A stretch of 64,000 nucleotides of DNA. It comes from Toxorhynchites rutilus septentrionalis (Eukaryota; Arthropoda; Insecta; Diptera; Culicidae). The DNA is taken from the NCBI RefSeq assembly GCF_029784135.1, contig NC_073746.1, positions 92,578,564 through 92,642,563 of the forward strand. Reading direction: 5' to 3'. The notes below the pieces were generated by a model, which worked only from the letters and a program-made list of their open reading frames with translations, did no database searches and had not been told where the DNA came from. The translations under genes and the position numbers were made by a program. Position 1 is the stretch's first letter, and every line of letters begins with the position of its first letter. Of this stretch, positions 9,554-20,551 are shown one piece after another.

Positions 9554-10727
9554 GTCTTATTTGCCATGAATGAACTGACATCATCACAAACCCCGGGAGC
9601 ATGTGCAGATTCTCCACGAAAACCATTTGTCTGAAAATAACATTTAGAGTCAACCTTGGAGAGGAAATAGTCGCTCTCCTTTTCGCATAGATACTCATAC
9701 AAAAATATGAGAATGTAAACAAGAGATCGCTATAAAACATAAATTCTAAACGAAGAGAAGAGAGACTACGGCATTCCTTTCGACGCAGAACGAGATATAG
9801 GGAAATGGGGGGAATTTGGACCCCCTAAGCAAATCGCTTAATATTTCCAAACCAGTACGGTCTAAATAAAAAATGTCACATTGTATATAGAGATACACTT
9901 GTTTTCTCTCAATCAATAATGTTTAATCATTATATCAAGCTTCAAATTACCAAATCAATCATAAAATAAAAGAGATGATTTTTGGACATTAAAATTTGAT
10001 GCGGGATGATTTGGACCGTCTGTGGGGTGAGTTGGTCCAGTGTGTTTCATCGAAAAAAAACATACTTATGTTTATGTAAAGTATTTTGGGATAATGTTAC
10101 AATCAGTAACAGTGTCCTGGGATCGATGCCAGGTGTTTTGGCCAGAATACAGACCAGAAAAATAGGATTGAGACCATCTCGAATTTTTCGTGGATCTTCT
10201 CGGTGTTGTTCGAGCATTTTCAAACACTTTCGATGCTTGGTCAAAGAAAATCCGTTTTTGATGGCCTGCGTCGCTCTTTCAAGCTCCTCCTTCTTTCAAC
10301 GTTGTCAGCCCGTCCTCTTCTTGTAATTCAATGGCACCTGGGATCAATTAGACCAGAGAAAAGCCTCAAACATGTAGGACCAATTCGCCAATTCGCCGCC
10401 GCCCCACCACCCCGAAACATGACCGTGTCATAAAAAATCCAAGTTGAGTCGTACTGTTTGAGAAAAAGGGGTAGTGCAAATCACCCTGTATGTCCAACCC
10501 AACCCTGTGTTACCCTACATTTGTTTTGAGACGAGCAGTTTCATCGTTGATCAGATGAATTTACACTCTTAAAACAAAAACGTCATATACGACGATTTTT
10601 TGGTAAATACTACCAATTATTAGTCATTTTTTGCTGGACGAATTATTGGTCTATATTACGCGATAAAAATAGTAAACAAATGTTAAACTGGCAGTATAAA
10701 CCGCCGGTTCAACGTTGGTTTAACATA
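9554..10727. other. Unassigned, possible MITE
   Basis: 9800-10500 may be a non-autonomous element: TATAGGGAAATGGGGGGAAT near 9796 is loosely mirrored by sequence near 10465-10490 (reverse complement TACAGGGTGATTTGCACTAC). Frames at 10006-10433 (plus) and 10047-10244 (minus) match nothing I recognise. No gene is called. Confidence 0.35.
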
Positions 10728-11480
10728 CAGTGGTGGCCCTATAATTAGCACAATCTATGTTTAAATGAAATAAAAAAATAAACAACCTTGTATTTAATAT
10801 TATATTACCACATATAACATTGCAGCTTGCATTATGCTGCCTCCTCCATGCTTTATAGTTTTGACGGTTTATTTAGGATTAAGTTGTTGCTTAGGTGGAC
10901 GCCACACGTAACATTTTCCATCGAATGCAAATCTGTTGAATTTAGATCACACCACAATACATTCCGCCAAATTTTAGCCGGTTTGTTTCTGATGTTTCTT
11001 GCAAAATAAGGTCGGTCTTTTAAGTTCTCTTTGAAGACTAAAGGTTTCTTCTGAGCAACACAACCTCGCAGACCTCTCTCGTTCAGTCTCTTTTTAATTG
11101 TTCGGCTACTTAGTACAATCATCCTGATCCTGTCACGAATTTCCGTGGAAGTAATAAATGGATTATTCTTGGCGATGCATGTGATAATCCGGTCGTCTGT
11201 CTCTGTTGTCTTTCTTGAACGAGTCTTGCACTATATTTTTGAAACAGTTTGATTTTTCCAGACATACTCAATCGCGTTGTAGACTAGCTTCCTGGACCGG
11301 CCGATGTGATTTGCTATCTCTTCCGGTGATTTTCCTTTGTTTCTAAGAATCATAATGGGGGTCTCCGTAGCCACATTGGTTACGCGTTCGCTTAGTAAGC
11401 GATCGATCGTGAGTTCAAAACTCAGGGCCCTCATTGACCATCTTTGTGTTGTTACAGAATAGCTACGTCCATGCAACAAT
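10728..11480 (-). pseudogene. Tc1-like transposase, internally deleted
   Basis: A Tc1-type terminal end, CAGTGGTGGCCCTATAATTA, starts at 10728 after TA. The transposase runs on the minus strand. The piece at 11480-11230 contains the N-terminal helix-turn-helix (ILRNKGKSPEEIANHIGRS), and the piece at 11122-10870 reads RTIKKRLNERGLRGCVAQKK...WRNVLWCD, which includes the first catalytic Asp region. The second Asp and the Glu are absent, only about 100 bp separating the last recognisable codons from the terminal repeat. An in-frame stop separates the two pieces. The opposite end is lost at the junction with the non-LTR fragment at about 11480. Confidence 0.75.
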
Positions 11481-11852
11481 CATCAGCGATGGAGATCGAT
11501 CCACGGTCGAAATAAGATCGATTCATCCATACAACTGCTCTGCCCTGCAGACACATCGGGCTACTGTTCTATAAATAACTCAACAATGATCAATCAACTG
11601 TCTCCGCTGTCCGGTGGTCCAACTGGATAATGGAAGAACAGAAAGAATAACTCTTACGCCTAAATGGCTAGTGTGTGAATGTACCATATGTAATGGTATA
11701 GAAGGAATACTGGAGAATGGCAACTGTGTAATGTGCTAATTATAGATATGATAACCATGTGACATGTACACGATTAAAATTCGGCTCTGTAACAGCTAAA
11801 ATGCTAATGAGCCTTAAATAAATAAATGGGATAAAAAAAAAAGAATCATAAT
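11481..11852 (+). mobile_element. Non-LTR retrotransposon 3' end
   Basis: The stretch ends CGGCTCTGTAACAGC..ATGAGCC followed by a TTAAATAAATAAATGGG(A)n tail, typical of the 3' end of Jockey/I-type elements. An inverted relative is at 49543-49670 (GGCTCC...GTAACAGAGCCGGG). No coding part remains. Confidence 0.6.
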
Positions 11853-12382
11853 GACAACCCTGTGCTCCGGGGTACAAGATGCTCCTCGGCCCAATAATAA
11901 AAACAATAATTCTATTTGCTGGAACGAATGGTAACAGAATGTTTTCCGAAATAGAGATGGCATTTAAGATAATTATCAAATTTTCGGAATGAATTTTGGG
12001 TGTTTGTGCAAATAACTACTCAAAGCCTACAAAGCTACATATAATTATAAACGACAACATATATGTAAATCAAAAGAAATGAGTGTGCAGATACATTACG
12101 CCAATAATTTAAACATAATTTAATTTAGTTTTTGATTCAACCCCTTAGTGTCAGAAAACACCTTTCTCATATAAAAAATTACAGGTATTCGGAATCTTTA
12201 AGGAGGCGATAGAGGATGATATTTGATGAAAAAAATCCTTCTACGCATATGGTCCAATTTCAACAATTAATGAATTAAAATTTATTGATTTTTTTCGTTC
12301 CTGACTTTGCCGTAAACTGGCTCTACTTCAAAAAGCACGCTATGTAAGACGATTCTGTTGCTTACTTGTGAAAGATAACTAC
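11853..12382. other. Dispersed repeat fragment, no gene
   Basis: About 12110-12350 is an inverted, diverged copy of about 49760-49990; shared blocks include CCTTTCTCATATAAAAAA and ATCCTTCTACGCATATG. The remainder shows nothing recognisable. Confidence 0.5.
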
Positions 12383-13230
12383 CGATACTACTCGTTTAAG
12401 CTCTTTAAATCACTCATACTGCTTGTAAGCTGCATCTACTATTCGTACGATCACTCCTTATAAGTTCTTGATAGGGTTTTGACCTGGTAAAAAAGCTGAC
12501 CAGTCCAGAATCTGGAGCCCCTGTTCGATAAACCATGCCTTGACTTTCCGGATGTTACGAATTGATGCCAAATTACCTAATTATCAAGGTGTTTTTGATC
12601 ACAAAACAGAAGTAAACGATTCAGAAGTACTTCATTGCACTTCTGACTGTTCATTTGTGTTGATGGAAAGCCACCTAAACCAGGCCTTCTTGAGAAAATT
12701 CTCCCCAAACCATCAAAATCTCATCTCCAAAGCTGCGGCTCCAAAAACTAATGTGGAAGCTAATCTCATGGGTTTCACTACATCAGGAGAACTTTTCTGA
12801 TAAAAAGAAATACAACTTGAGTAGAATTTCTTCATACTGGAAGGACTAACGGAACGTGTCATGTAATTTTTCAACTCGTAACTTTGCAGGCGGCAGTTTG
12901 ATGGTTTGAGCGAAATATTTTAAAAACAGCCTGGTTCAGATAGCTATTCATCAACACCAATGTACAGTCAGAAGTGCAATGAAGTACTTCAGAATCGTTT
13001 ACTTCTGTTTTTGGATCAAAAACACCTTAATAATTGGATAATTTGGAATCAATTCGTAACATCCGGGAAGTCGAGGCATGGGTTATTGAACAGGGGTTTC
13101 AGATTCTGGACTGGTCAGCTTATTTATCAGATCAAAACCTATCAGGAACTTATGAGGATTGGAAGTAGGAATAGTAGAAGCACCTTACAAGCAGTATGAG
13201 TGATTTGAAGAGCTTAAACGAGCCGTATCC
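12383..13230. repeat. Foldback (long inverted repeat) element, about 850 bp
   Basis: 12383-12650 and 12964-13230 are inverted copies of each other, for example CACTCATACTGCTTGTAAG against CTTACAAGCAGTATGAGTG, and AGTACTTCATTGCACTTCTG against CAGAAGTGCAATGAAGTACT. Weaker pairing continues inward to about 12735 and 12870, leaving a loop of roughly 130 bp. There is no transposase. A partial second copy with the loop region almost unchanged is at 22288-22690. Transcribed as one RNA it would fold into a long hairpin. Confidence 0.88.
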
Positions 13231-13444
13231 TCTGATTAGAACGAGATGCACACTACAACATGGCGCAGCCTGGTCAAAACCACCCCGAATGTATTATTTG
13301 AACTGATTGAGAACTAAAAATGACCTACGAATTAGAAACTTATAGTAATTCATGTGAAATTTACGTTAATTTTGTAAAGGAGTGAGACCATCTGGTTTTA
13401 TAGTTATGAAACACTTGAATTTTTGTTTTTTGAATGTTTCGCGC

Positions 13445-13595
13445 CTGAACACAACAATAAAGTTCAAATGGCCAGTCTTTTAAACGGAGACAGTTGTTAT
13501 GTCCTACACTATATACTTCAATTCAACCGACTTCTTACATATCTCTGGAAACTCAGAAAAAATGAGTGTTTCTATAGTTTGTGAAACGCAGTGTA
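13445..13595 (+). repeat. Dispersed repeat fragment
   Basis: The stretch containing TTCAAATGGCCAGTC, ATATACTTCAATTCAACC and ATCTCTGGAAACTCAG matches, inverted, 18690-18828 plus 20540-20565, the sequence into which the retrotransposon at 18829-20539 inserted. A short piece also lies at about 22660-22690. Confidence 0.7.
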
Positions 13596-13599
13596 TTAA

Positions 13600-13990
13600 C
13601 ACGTTCGACGCCCAACGCGACGTTTTTGAGTTTCTTGCAGAGCCCAACTTGCGATTAAATTAATAAATGAAGATCAAACTTAGTTTATAGATAACTTTTA
13701 CATGATCTAGCAATATTTGTTTTCAATTGAAGACGAATTGATGACAATAACACATGCCAAAATCATAGTATAGATGTTTTGCAAAAAACGGCAGTACAAA
13801 CAATCCGTACTATGAATTAATAAAAAGTATAGTATAAACAGTATAATAATTATGGTTATGATTTAATTATTTTTCTTCATATCCTATAGTTACATTTAGG
13901 TGCCTATTCTATTGAATTCCTTCTGAAAATCCTATTCAATTTGAGCGAGGAAAGTGTCACCCATATCTGGGTGATGGGGCGTCGAAAGTG
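13600..13990. mobile_element. TTAA-flanked MITE (piggyBac-like)
   Basis: The ends CACGTTCGACGCCC (13600) and GGGGCGTCGAAAGTG (to 13990) are inverted repeats and are flanked by TTAA at 13596-13599 and 13991-13994. A TTAA duplication is the hallmark of piggyBac-type transposition. Its right part recurs at about 57090-57188, also ending at TTAA. It is 391 bp and non-coding. Confidence 0.7.
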
Positions 13991-14079
13991 TTAAAGCATA
14001 CTTTCCTGTCGAGCCTTCAATTAGAATCTTCCAAAATATCGATTTTTAATTTACTGCAACTGTAAACTTTAACCTTGTA

Positions 14080-14810
14080 CTGTTTAAATGTTTTTCTGTT
14101 TTGTGAACAGGTTTTTTATTTTGAAGAAAATTTTTCGTTAAATTATTTACTTATGTTTCCAATTGATTGAAATTACAAAATTTATTCACAGGTGTCATAA
14201 ACTACCATGTTCGTACTGATGATAATGATGTTTTTCTTTTCAATTTTTTATTGCGTATTTCAAGAAAAAAAAATAACAAGAGTTGTCTACGAAAGTTTGA
14301 GCCTCGCACGCGATTGGTGGGCCTGGACTATGCTAATAATGAACACTGGCAGAAAACTGATACACAATGAATTTGTTGTAGGGTCTGTAGTGAAAGCTGG
14401 AATGGGGATAGCTCATTCAGGATTCTTGAAAACTGTCTTTTTATCAGATAGTTATATCAAGTATTTCTGAATTGTGGCAGATCTACTTTATGTTCTAAGC
14501 AGAAATTATCAGACATTGGGTTCAATTCCCAATCAGTCAAGGATCTTCCCGGGTTGGAAAATTTCTTGACATGCCTTGAAAAACTTTGAGCCTGAAGCTG
14601 AGATTATGTCGAAACGAACTGGAACATTGTTTGTTTTTATTTTACAGTTTTTGCCTATTTATAATGTTCAATTAATAGAAATTTATGCCTGCAACAGAGC
14701 CAGTTCGCTTTGATTGTTTTTTAACACCGGTTTCATTATTGTTTCAAACATAAATATCATCTATTAGATAAATCGGCCTGTTCAGACCATTGTAGGAGTA
14801 TGAGGTGGGC
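14080..14810 (+). repeat. Dispersed repeat, about 740 bp, copy 1
   Basis: Matches 40682-41400 in reverse orientation over most of its length. Shared segments include GCGAGGCT-side sequence, CACTGGCAG..AAACTGA, GGTTCAATTCCCAATCAGTC and CTGCAACAGAGCCAGTTCGC. The GGTTCAATTCCC block resembles a pol III box B, so a SINE-derived part is possible. Frames at 14167-14470 are not conserved as coding between the copies. Confidence 0.7.
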
Positions 14811-14832
14811 CATCATCATCATCATCATCATT
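14811..14832. repeat. (CAT)n microsatellite
   Basis: Seven CAT units. Confidence 0.95.
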
Positions 14833-17098
14833 CAAATATAGCATAAATATAAGTCTAATTTGTAATAAAACCATGTTTCAAACTGTATCTAATCGAGTTC
14901 GATCTGTAATGTTATAATATGTCAATGTAATGTGAAATTGTTGTAGAAATTGTTGTACGGGAAAGGGTTAAAGAACTGTTAAATAGAAATGTGTAGAATA
15001 TTTATTGAAAAGAGTGCTGTGTAATAAGTTTTATTTATTCTGTATGTTGAGATAACTAAAGGTGTATGCTGCAAGGAATATATATACAGGAGTTGCCGTC
15101 TGAATTTATGGAAATCAAGCAGTATATTTTTTACCACAGAATTTATTCAGCAGGCTCATTGATTCATTGTTCACAGAATCAAATTGCTCCTTTAGATAAA
15201 TATGGTTTGCTTCATAATTAAGACTAATAATCAAAGTCTTGCAATTTGTCGAAACTAAGACTATAATCATATTCATATTGAACATCACAAAAATAATCAC
15301 ATACAACACGCGACATGTACAACAGACACTCTACACGTTTGCCTTTCCCATATTCCATGACATCCATCAACACAGTTCTGGGACGGAGGAACAATTACAA
15401 ATTTTATGTGAAACGTATAATTTTGATAAGAATGAATTTTTGTCCCAAAATGATCAAAAATAGTTCAATTTCATAAAGTATCTGATAATGTGGCAACATT
15501 GAGAATCAAGGAAATCGTGAAGCAAAATAAAGTATTGTGACTGTGTGTTGATACTAACCAAATTAATCTAATCAATCGCATTCAATATGTGGCCATCGTG
15601 TGACTTACAATCTAAGCTTCATCGTTCGTTAAAATGGGCTGTTTTCTCGAAAAGAAACATTATTAAAAAGGAAGTAAATTATGGGAAAATCTCGCATGGG
15701 AATGACTAAAAAAACATAAATTAAATTCCTAAATGAAGGAAAAATTGTGAACTACAAAAAAGGAACCGTTTTGAGTGACTTTCTTCGCGTACGCCGTTTT
15801 GTGTGAGTACGCACGGATGAGTCGAGAAAATACAAAATTATGATGTATCCCGCCGACAACGTCATACCAAAACAACAGGGCGCACTTTGTGGCTCTTGTC
15901 GGGATGTGCATAGAGAGTACACATCTCCCATGCAACCACCGCACATATATCGAAAGTGCCTGCAATGAAAAGGCGCACGATGTCGAAGCGGAAAAAGACA
16001 CATTTTTACGATTTATGTCTTTAATAAAATTAATAAACGTTACAGTCACACTCGATGCCTCGCTCCACTATATATAAATTTTGTTGTAATATGCGAGTGC
16101 GAGAGGGAAATATGATCTCCCTGTTATCTCCCTCACATCACCCCGGTGAGCAAGTCCCACCACGAAACGCGACTCTCGGTTCTCATAATTTTAATCTATA
16201 AATTATTACCTAAACAGCAAAATATGCAATAAATCATGATTCAATCAGCCCTTTTTATTTCGGCGTCCATCCCCCATGTCGTATCGTCGGTCATTTTCGG
16301 CTGAGCTTTCCTTTGTTTGTCGAGTTCGTGAGGATCTAAATCAAATGAAATCTCATTTCCAATGAAAGTCTATTATTTCCAGGATGCTTTTTCTCTGTTC
16401 TCTTTTTGTAAAGCAATTTATACCATTCCGAGCTCACCGTACATCACACAATATTCCACATTTTGTCTCATTGTGAAAGTCTTCCTTCCCGACCGCGCCA
16501 CCTCTCAGCAACTCATTTGAAGGCATTAATTCCGAATTAAGCCCAAACCGGCTATAAATCACTCACCAAAGACATACATCTAATCCCGTCCCGTTGGACG
16601 CGCCAGCTGCTAGATCTATAATTTTTATCAATCTACCATCCCTACCCAATGGCCCAATCGGATACGCACCGCACCGCCATTCATAGCAGCAAAATTTATG
16701 ACACATAAACATCGCTCCAGGAATCCATCTAGGAGAGAGACACAAAAAAAACACAGAATTCTTGCGTTTCGACACATATGTTTCGATTGAGAGTCTCCTG
16801 AAGGTAATATTTAAGTAGCGCGCAAACAAAACCGAAATATGTTTCCCTTTTTTCTGCCACTGCAACGGAAGGATGCAGTTTTAATTAGCATGAAGCAATA
16901 AAATTGCTCACTTCCCAATTCAATTCCATCACGATGAAAACATAATTTCGACAAAAAAAAAAATCGGCGAGAATAGAACGACGGAGTGTGTGTGAGGGTT
17001 GATACAATTACAATTAGGTAGTTTCTATTGAATGGAGGAATGTGAATTGCACAGAAGTGTTGATTTTATGCTTCAAACATCAACCAAATTTCGAACTA
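14833..17098. other. Low-repeat block, no gene seen
   Basis: From about 15560 to 17050 the sequence is of higher complexity than the flanks, with TAATTA-type sites (for example TTTTAATTAGCATG near 16882) and CCGCACCGCC-rich pieces. Frames at 15729-16077 and 16563-16865 lie on both strands without domain signals. It could be host intronic or regulatory DNA; nothing firm is visible. Confidence 0.4.
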
Positions 17099-17532
17099 CA
17101 GGTAAACTTCGATATAACGTACATTTCACTTTCAAAATTGTACGTTGTATCGAATTGTACGTTATATCGAAGTATAATAAAGTACCCACAAACGTAGTCT
17201 ATAATACATTATTGTGTTGCTGTTTTAGTAAAGCTAATGAATAACTTCAATCAGAAGACGAAGCCAGCCTTTCTCATGATGTTTCCCTTCGTACAGTTGA
17301 TTAAAGCTTGATTCATTTAGAATCCGGAATCACAAAACCATCTGTATTTCGGGATTGATTGAAGGTACAAAACTTGTTTTAGCATCACAATACAGATAAT
17401 TTATTGTTGTATCAGAAAAAAAAAGATTTTTTTTTTCTTAACACTTTGGAAATGTGTACGTTATATCGAGGTAAAATGTACGTTATATCGAGTGACGTTA
17501 TATCGAGGGTACGTTGTATCGAAGTTTCCCTG
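17099..17532. mobile_element. pogo-like MITE
   Basis: The left end, CAGGTAAACTTCGATATAAC, and the reverse complement of the right end, CAGGGAAACTTCGATACAAC, form inverted repeats flanked by TA (17097-17098 and 17533-17534). TIRs starting CAG with TA duplications fit the pogo group of Tc1/mariner elements. The GTACGTTATATCGA motif recurs six or more times inside in both orientations. There is no transposase. Confidence 0.75.
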
Positions 17533-18680
17533 TATACTTGTTTTTTTTTGAAAGACAAATAAATAACTACTACTTATTACTGAATAAAATTATTCGTAAA
17601 AAGTACGTTACCTAACCTTGTAAATAATTTACGTGGTAGACCAGGGATTCTCAAGTGGTCGATATCGACACCTTGGGGTCAATATTGGTTTCCCGGGGGT
17701 CGACAAGATACTGTATGAGTCATGTTACGTGAGTCAACTTGTTATAATAATGACTAGTATTTCAGTAGAAAGTATTGTTGTAGTCATTTGCATTTATACT
17801 TATTAATTACATTTGATATTTTTTGAATTTTATGTCTATGAGAAAATGATGTCAAGTTTACTCACATGACCAAAGTTTTTGAACTGGTATGTATTTTGAA
17901 TGAATAAGATAAAGATTTTTTCAAAAAATTTGGATATAGCGGTCGATGGTATCATTTCATTCTGGAAAAGGTGTCTATGTCCAAAATAGTTTAAGAATCC
18001 CTGCTGTAGACCGTAGCTCAATGTCAGCTGGGAAGATTTCATGAGCCTTGCATATGTGTACAAATTTCTTCATCTTCTGTCACAGTGCCTTAAACACTCG
18101 CTTTTTTCCTTTATTACAGATAATTTCAGCCGTATGTTGATTTGTCTCTTGACGAAACACTAGTATTTGTCTGCTATTTTCTAATACAAATATTAGAAAT
18201 TATATCGTCAACCAGATGTGTGTTCAGTTGCAGCTGAGACAATTCGCATTAGAGGGGACTCGTTTTTAGGAATATCAAAATGCATTTCTTGTCGATTTTT
18301 TGGAAGGGAAACATTCGTGGAACTGCATCAAAAAAATCGATTAAAATATCTCATAAGATTTGGTTAACATAAACATTAGGGTGCCAAAGAAAATGATCAT
18401 CTCGAATTTCAAAAAGTTACCCCATAAAAATTTTCACCACCTCGAAAAAACACCCTATGCAGGATATCAGCTCAATGAGCTTAAGGGAGAGTGGCGCAAA
18501 GCGGTCAAAGTTTGAGTTTTCTGGAAATCGAAAAATCACCGGAAATCACCGGGATTTTCGAAAAATCAGTCGATTTCGACACGATTATTTTCAATTTTTC
18601 GACGTTTGACATAATTGTCATTCGGGAATATTTTGGGGATACAAATTATAAAACGAGAATTTAATCCCGTCACGAAAATT
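17533..18680. other. AT-rich sequence, no gene seen
   Basis: Only short open frames are present. 18520-18560 contains ATCACCGGAAATCACCGG, a short direct repeat. Nothing else is recognised. Confidence 0.4.
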
Positions 18681-18828
18681 GTTCAGAGAGTTCAACGCTT
18701 ATTATGCACTGCACTTCATAACTATAGAACCACTCCATTTTTCTGAGTTTCCAGAGATAGGTAAGATGTCGGTTGAATTGAAGTATATAGTGTAGGATAT
18801 AATAACTATCTTCATTTATAAGACTGGT

Positions 18829-19242
18829 TCCGGTTATTGTTTGGAGAAAATTGATTCTTTGCTGGCATTTCTGTTTCAGATACGCAATGTGTCTTCCCCA
18901 GGTACATTTAGAATCAAAATATACACCCAGGTATTTGAAAAACTTAGAGTGCATGACCATTTCAGTTTTCTCCGTAGAGAATTCGATACCCAGCTTGAGG
19001 GCCCACGTGAACAGATCGTTCAGGGTATCTTGCAACGACTTTTGCAGAACGACTGGATTAGTAGCCGTGATGGAAATTACTCCATCGTCTGCAAGTTGTC
19101 TCAGCGTGCAGTCTCTAGTTAGACAATCATCCATATCATTGACGTAAAAACTGTACAAGAGGGGGCTTAGGCAGGAGCCTTGCGGTAGGCCCATAAGACT
19201 GTAACGAGAAGATTTCGAGCTGCCATGAAGAGTTTGCATTCG
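18829..19242 (-). pseudogene. Reverse transcriptase fragment (inverted part)
   Basis: Reads MGLPQGSCLSPLLYSFYVND, the conserved RT motif with GLPQGS, then LRQLADDGV, the catalytic ADD box, and FSTEKTEMV..HSKFFKYLGVYFD, the region after the active site. This piece lacks the N-terminal endonuclease and fingers. The codons following TITGT at 18828 belong to the target repeat, so the 18670-18828 extension of the frame is not retrotransposon. A segment between TEMVM and HSKFF is shorter than usual, suggesting a small deletion. Confidence 0.85.
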
Positions 19243-20108
19243 ACACATACGATGAGTCTCGAAGTTTTGGCAGGAGTACCCCCGCTTACTCTTCGGTTCA
19301 CAGAATTATCCTACAGATTTCTCATCCGTTGCAAGATCATGAATCCATTGGTAATCGATAACTTCGAAAAACTACTCCAACTGACTCCTCAGTCAAGTTG
19401 TATGTCTTTATACCATGAGTACCTTACCCACGACGTGCACCCTTCACCAGGCATCTCCAACCAAGTTTGCTTCCCATACTTTTTGCAATTCTTCTGTCAT
19501 TTTTGATCTGTCCATGCGACAAAAAGTCCATGGAATCCCAGATCACCTACGCTCCGAATCTATTCCGCCGATATTTTTGGCAGAATATGGGAAAGTTAGA
19601 TCTGATAAAATGTTCTTTAATGACACATACATAAACATAAACGGGTCCACTGGCTTCGGCATCTTCAGTGCCAGTTCCTCTTTCAAACTCAAAGATCCTT
19701 GCTCCGTGTATGTCGCTGAACTGGGTGCGATATACTACGCACTAGGGATCATTGAAACATTGCCCATCGACCATTATTTTATTTTTTCAGACAGTCTAAG
19801 TTCAATAGAGGCAATGCGCTCAATGAAGGTTGATAAACGCTCATCTTATTTCCTAACAAGAATAAGACATCTATTGAGTGTTTTGGTCGAAAAATTATTC
19901 AAGATTACCTTAGCATGGTTTCCCTCTCATTGCTCGATTCCGGGGAATGAGAAAGCGGACTCGCTAGCTAAGGTGGGCGCTTCAGAAGGCACACTTTTTG
20001 AAAGGCAAATTACTTATAATGATTTTATTCCTCAGAAAAGCCGATGTGAACATTTAATGATGTTTCCTTCGTTGTGTCCCTGTTTCGTATCCCTCCTATT
20101 CGATCTAT
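19243..20108 (+). pseudogene. Non-LTR connecting region and RNase H
   Basis: The first part reads STHTMSLEVLAGVPPLTLRF and LSYRFLIRCKIMNPLV, the connecting region that normally follows RT. A frameshift near 19470-19490 leads into the second frame, which carries the RNase H domain: NDTYININGSTGFGIF (first acidic site), AELGAIYYAL (Glu), FSDSLSSIEAM (Asp) and WFPSHCSIPGNEKADSLAK (His and final Asp). All four acidic positions are present. The frame stops at 20106-20108, before the expected C-terminal end. RNase H degrades the RNA strand during retrotransposition in this lineage. Confidence 0.85.
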
Positions 20109-20551
20109 AAACTTTTACTTAGTCGCTGTTGTGCAGTCCACTGATGATCCAACAAGAGCCAAAGGTTGTACCGCTCATGACAACTCTACACGAGCTGATG
20201 ATTGCGCCGGCTAGTGATCATTCTATCCTGGATTCCTCGAGTCGAGAAAGACGCACCACGCTAGATATGGGGTGCAGACAAGGGGGGCGTTGCTGGTTAA
20301 CGGTCAGCTGCATCCCAATAGGAAGTATCCCATGTCGGGCACACGTACAGAGCCCTGAAGACTGCAACATCCCAATTATGAGAACACTTGTAATACTAAC
20401 CTCGAGCCAACCGCGAGTAATCGGTTACATATTACTAACATAGTGGTAAGCAAACATTGTCAAAATATTGAACTCCCGGCCCCGTTAGGCTGACGCCATA
20501 TGAGCCTTAATAAAAATATATATTTTGGATTAAAAAAATTATAAGACTGGT

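Larger units (their letters stand above)
18817..20551 (+). mobile_element. Non-LTR retrotransposon with inverted 5' segment
   Basis: The exact 12-bp target duplication TATAAGACTGGT lies at 18817-18828 and 20540-20551. Between them, 18829 to about 19242 encodes reverse transcriptase on the minus strand, while about 19243-20539 encodes the downstream connecting region and RNase H on the plus strand and ends GAGCCTTAATAAAAATATAT with an A-rich tail. Opposite orientation of the 5' part within one insertion is the known outcome of twin priming. The target was the dispersed repeat also seen at 13445-13595. RNase H downstream of RT points to an I, R1, LOA or Jockey-lineage relative. Confidence 0.85.

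Noticed and set aside
12540..13199. Frames of 79-86 codons
   Set aside because: They are inside the foldback element and mirror each other across its arms.
14207..14470. 87-codon frame with hydrophobic start
   Set aside because: Falls in a dispersed repeat and is not open in the copy at 40682-41400.
18670..18828. C-terminal extension of the RT frame (NEDSYYILHYILQ...)
   Set aside because: This is target repeat sequence also present at 13470-13595; the frame simply reads through the insertion boundary.
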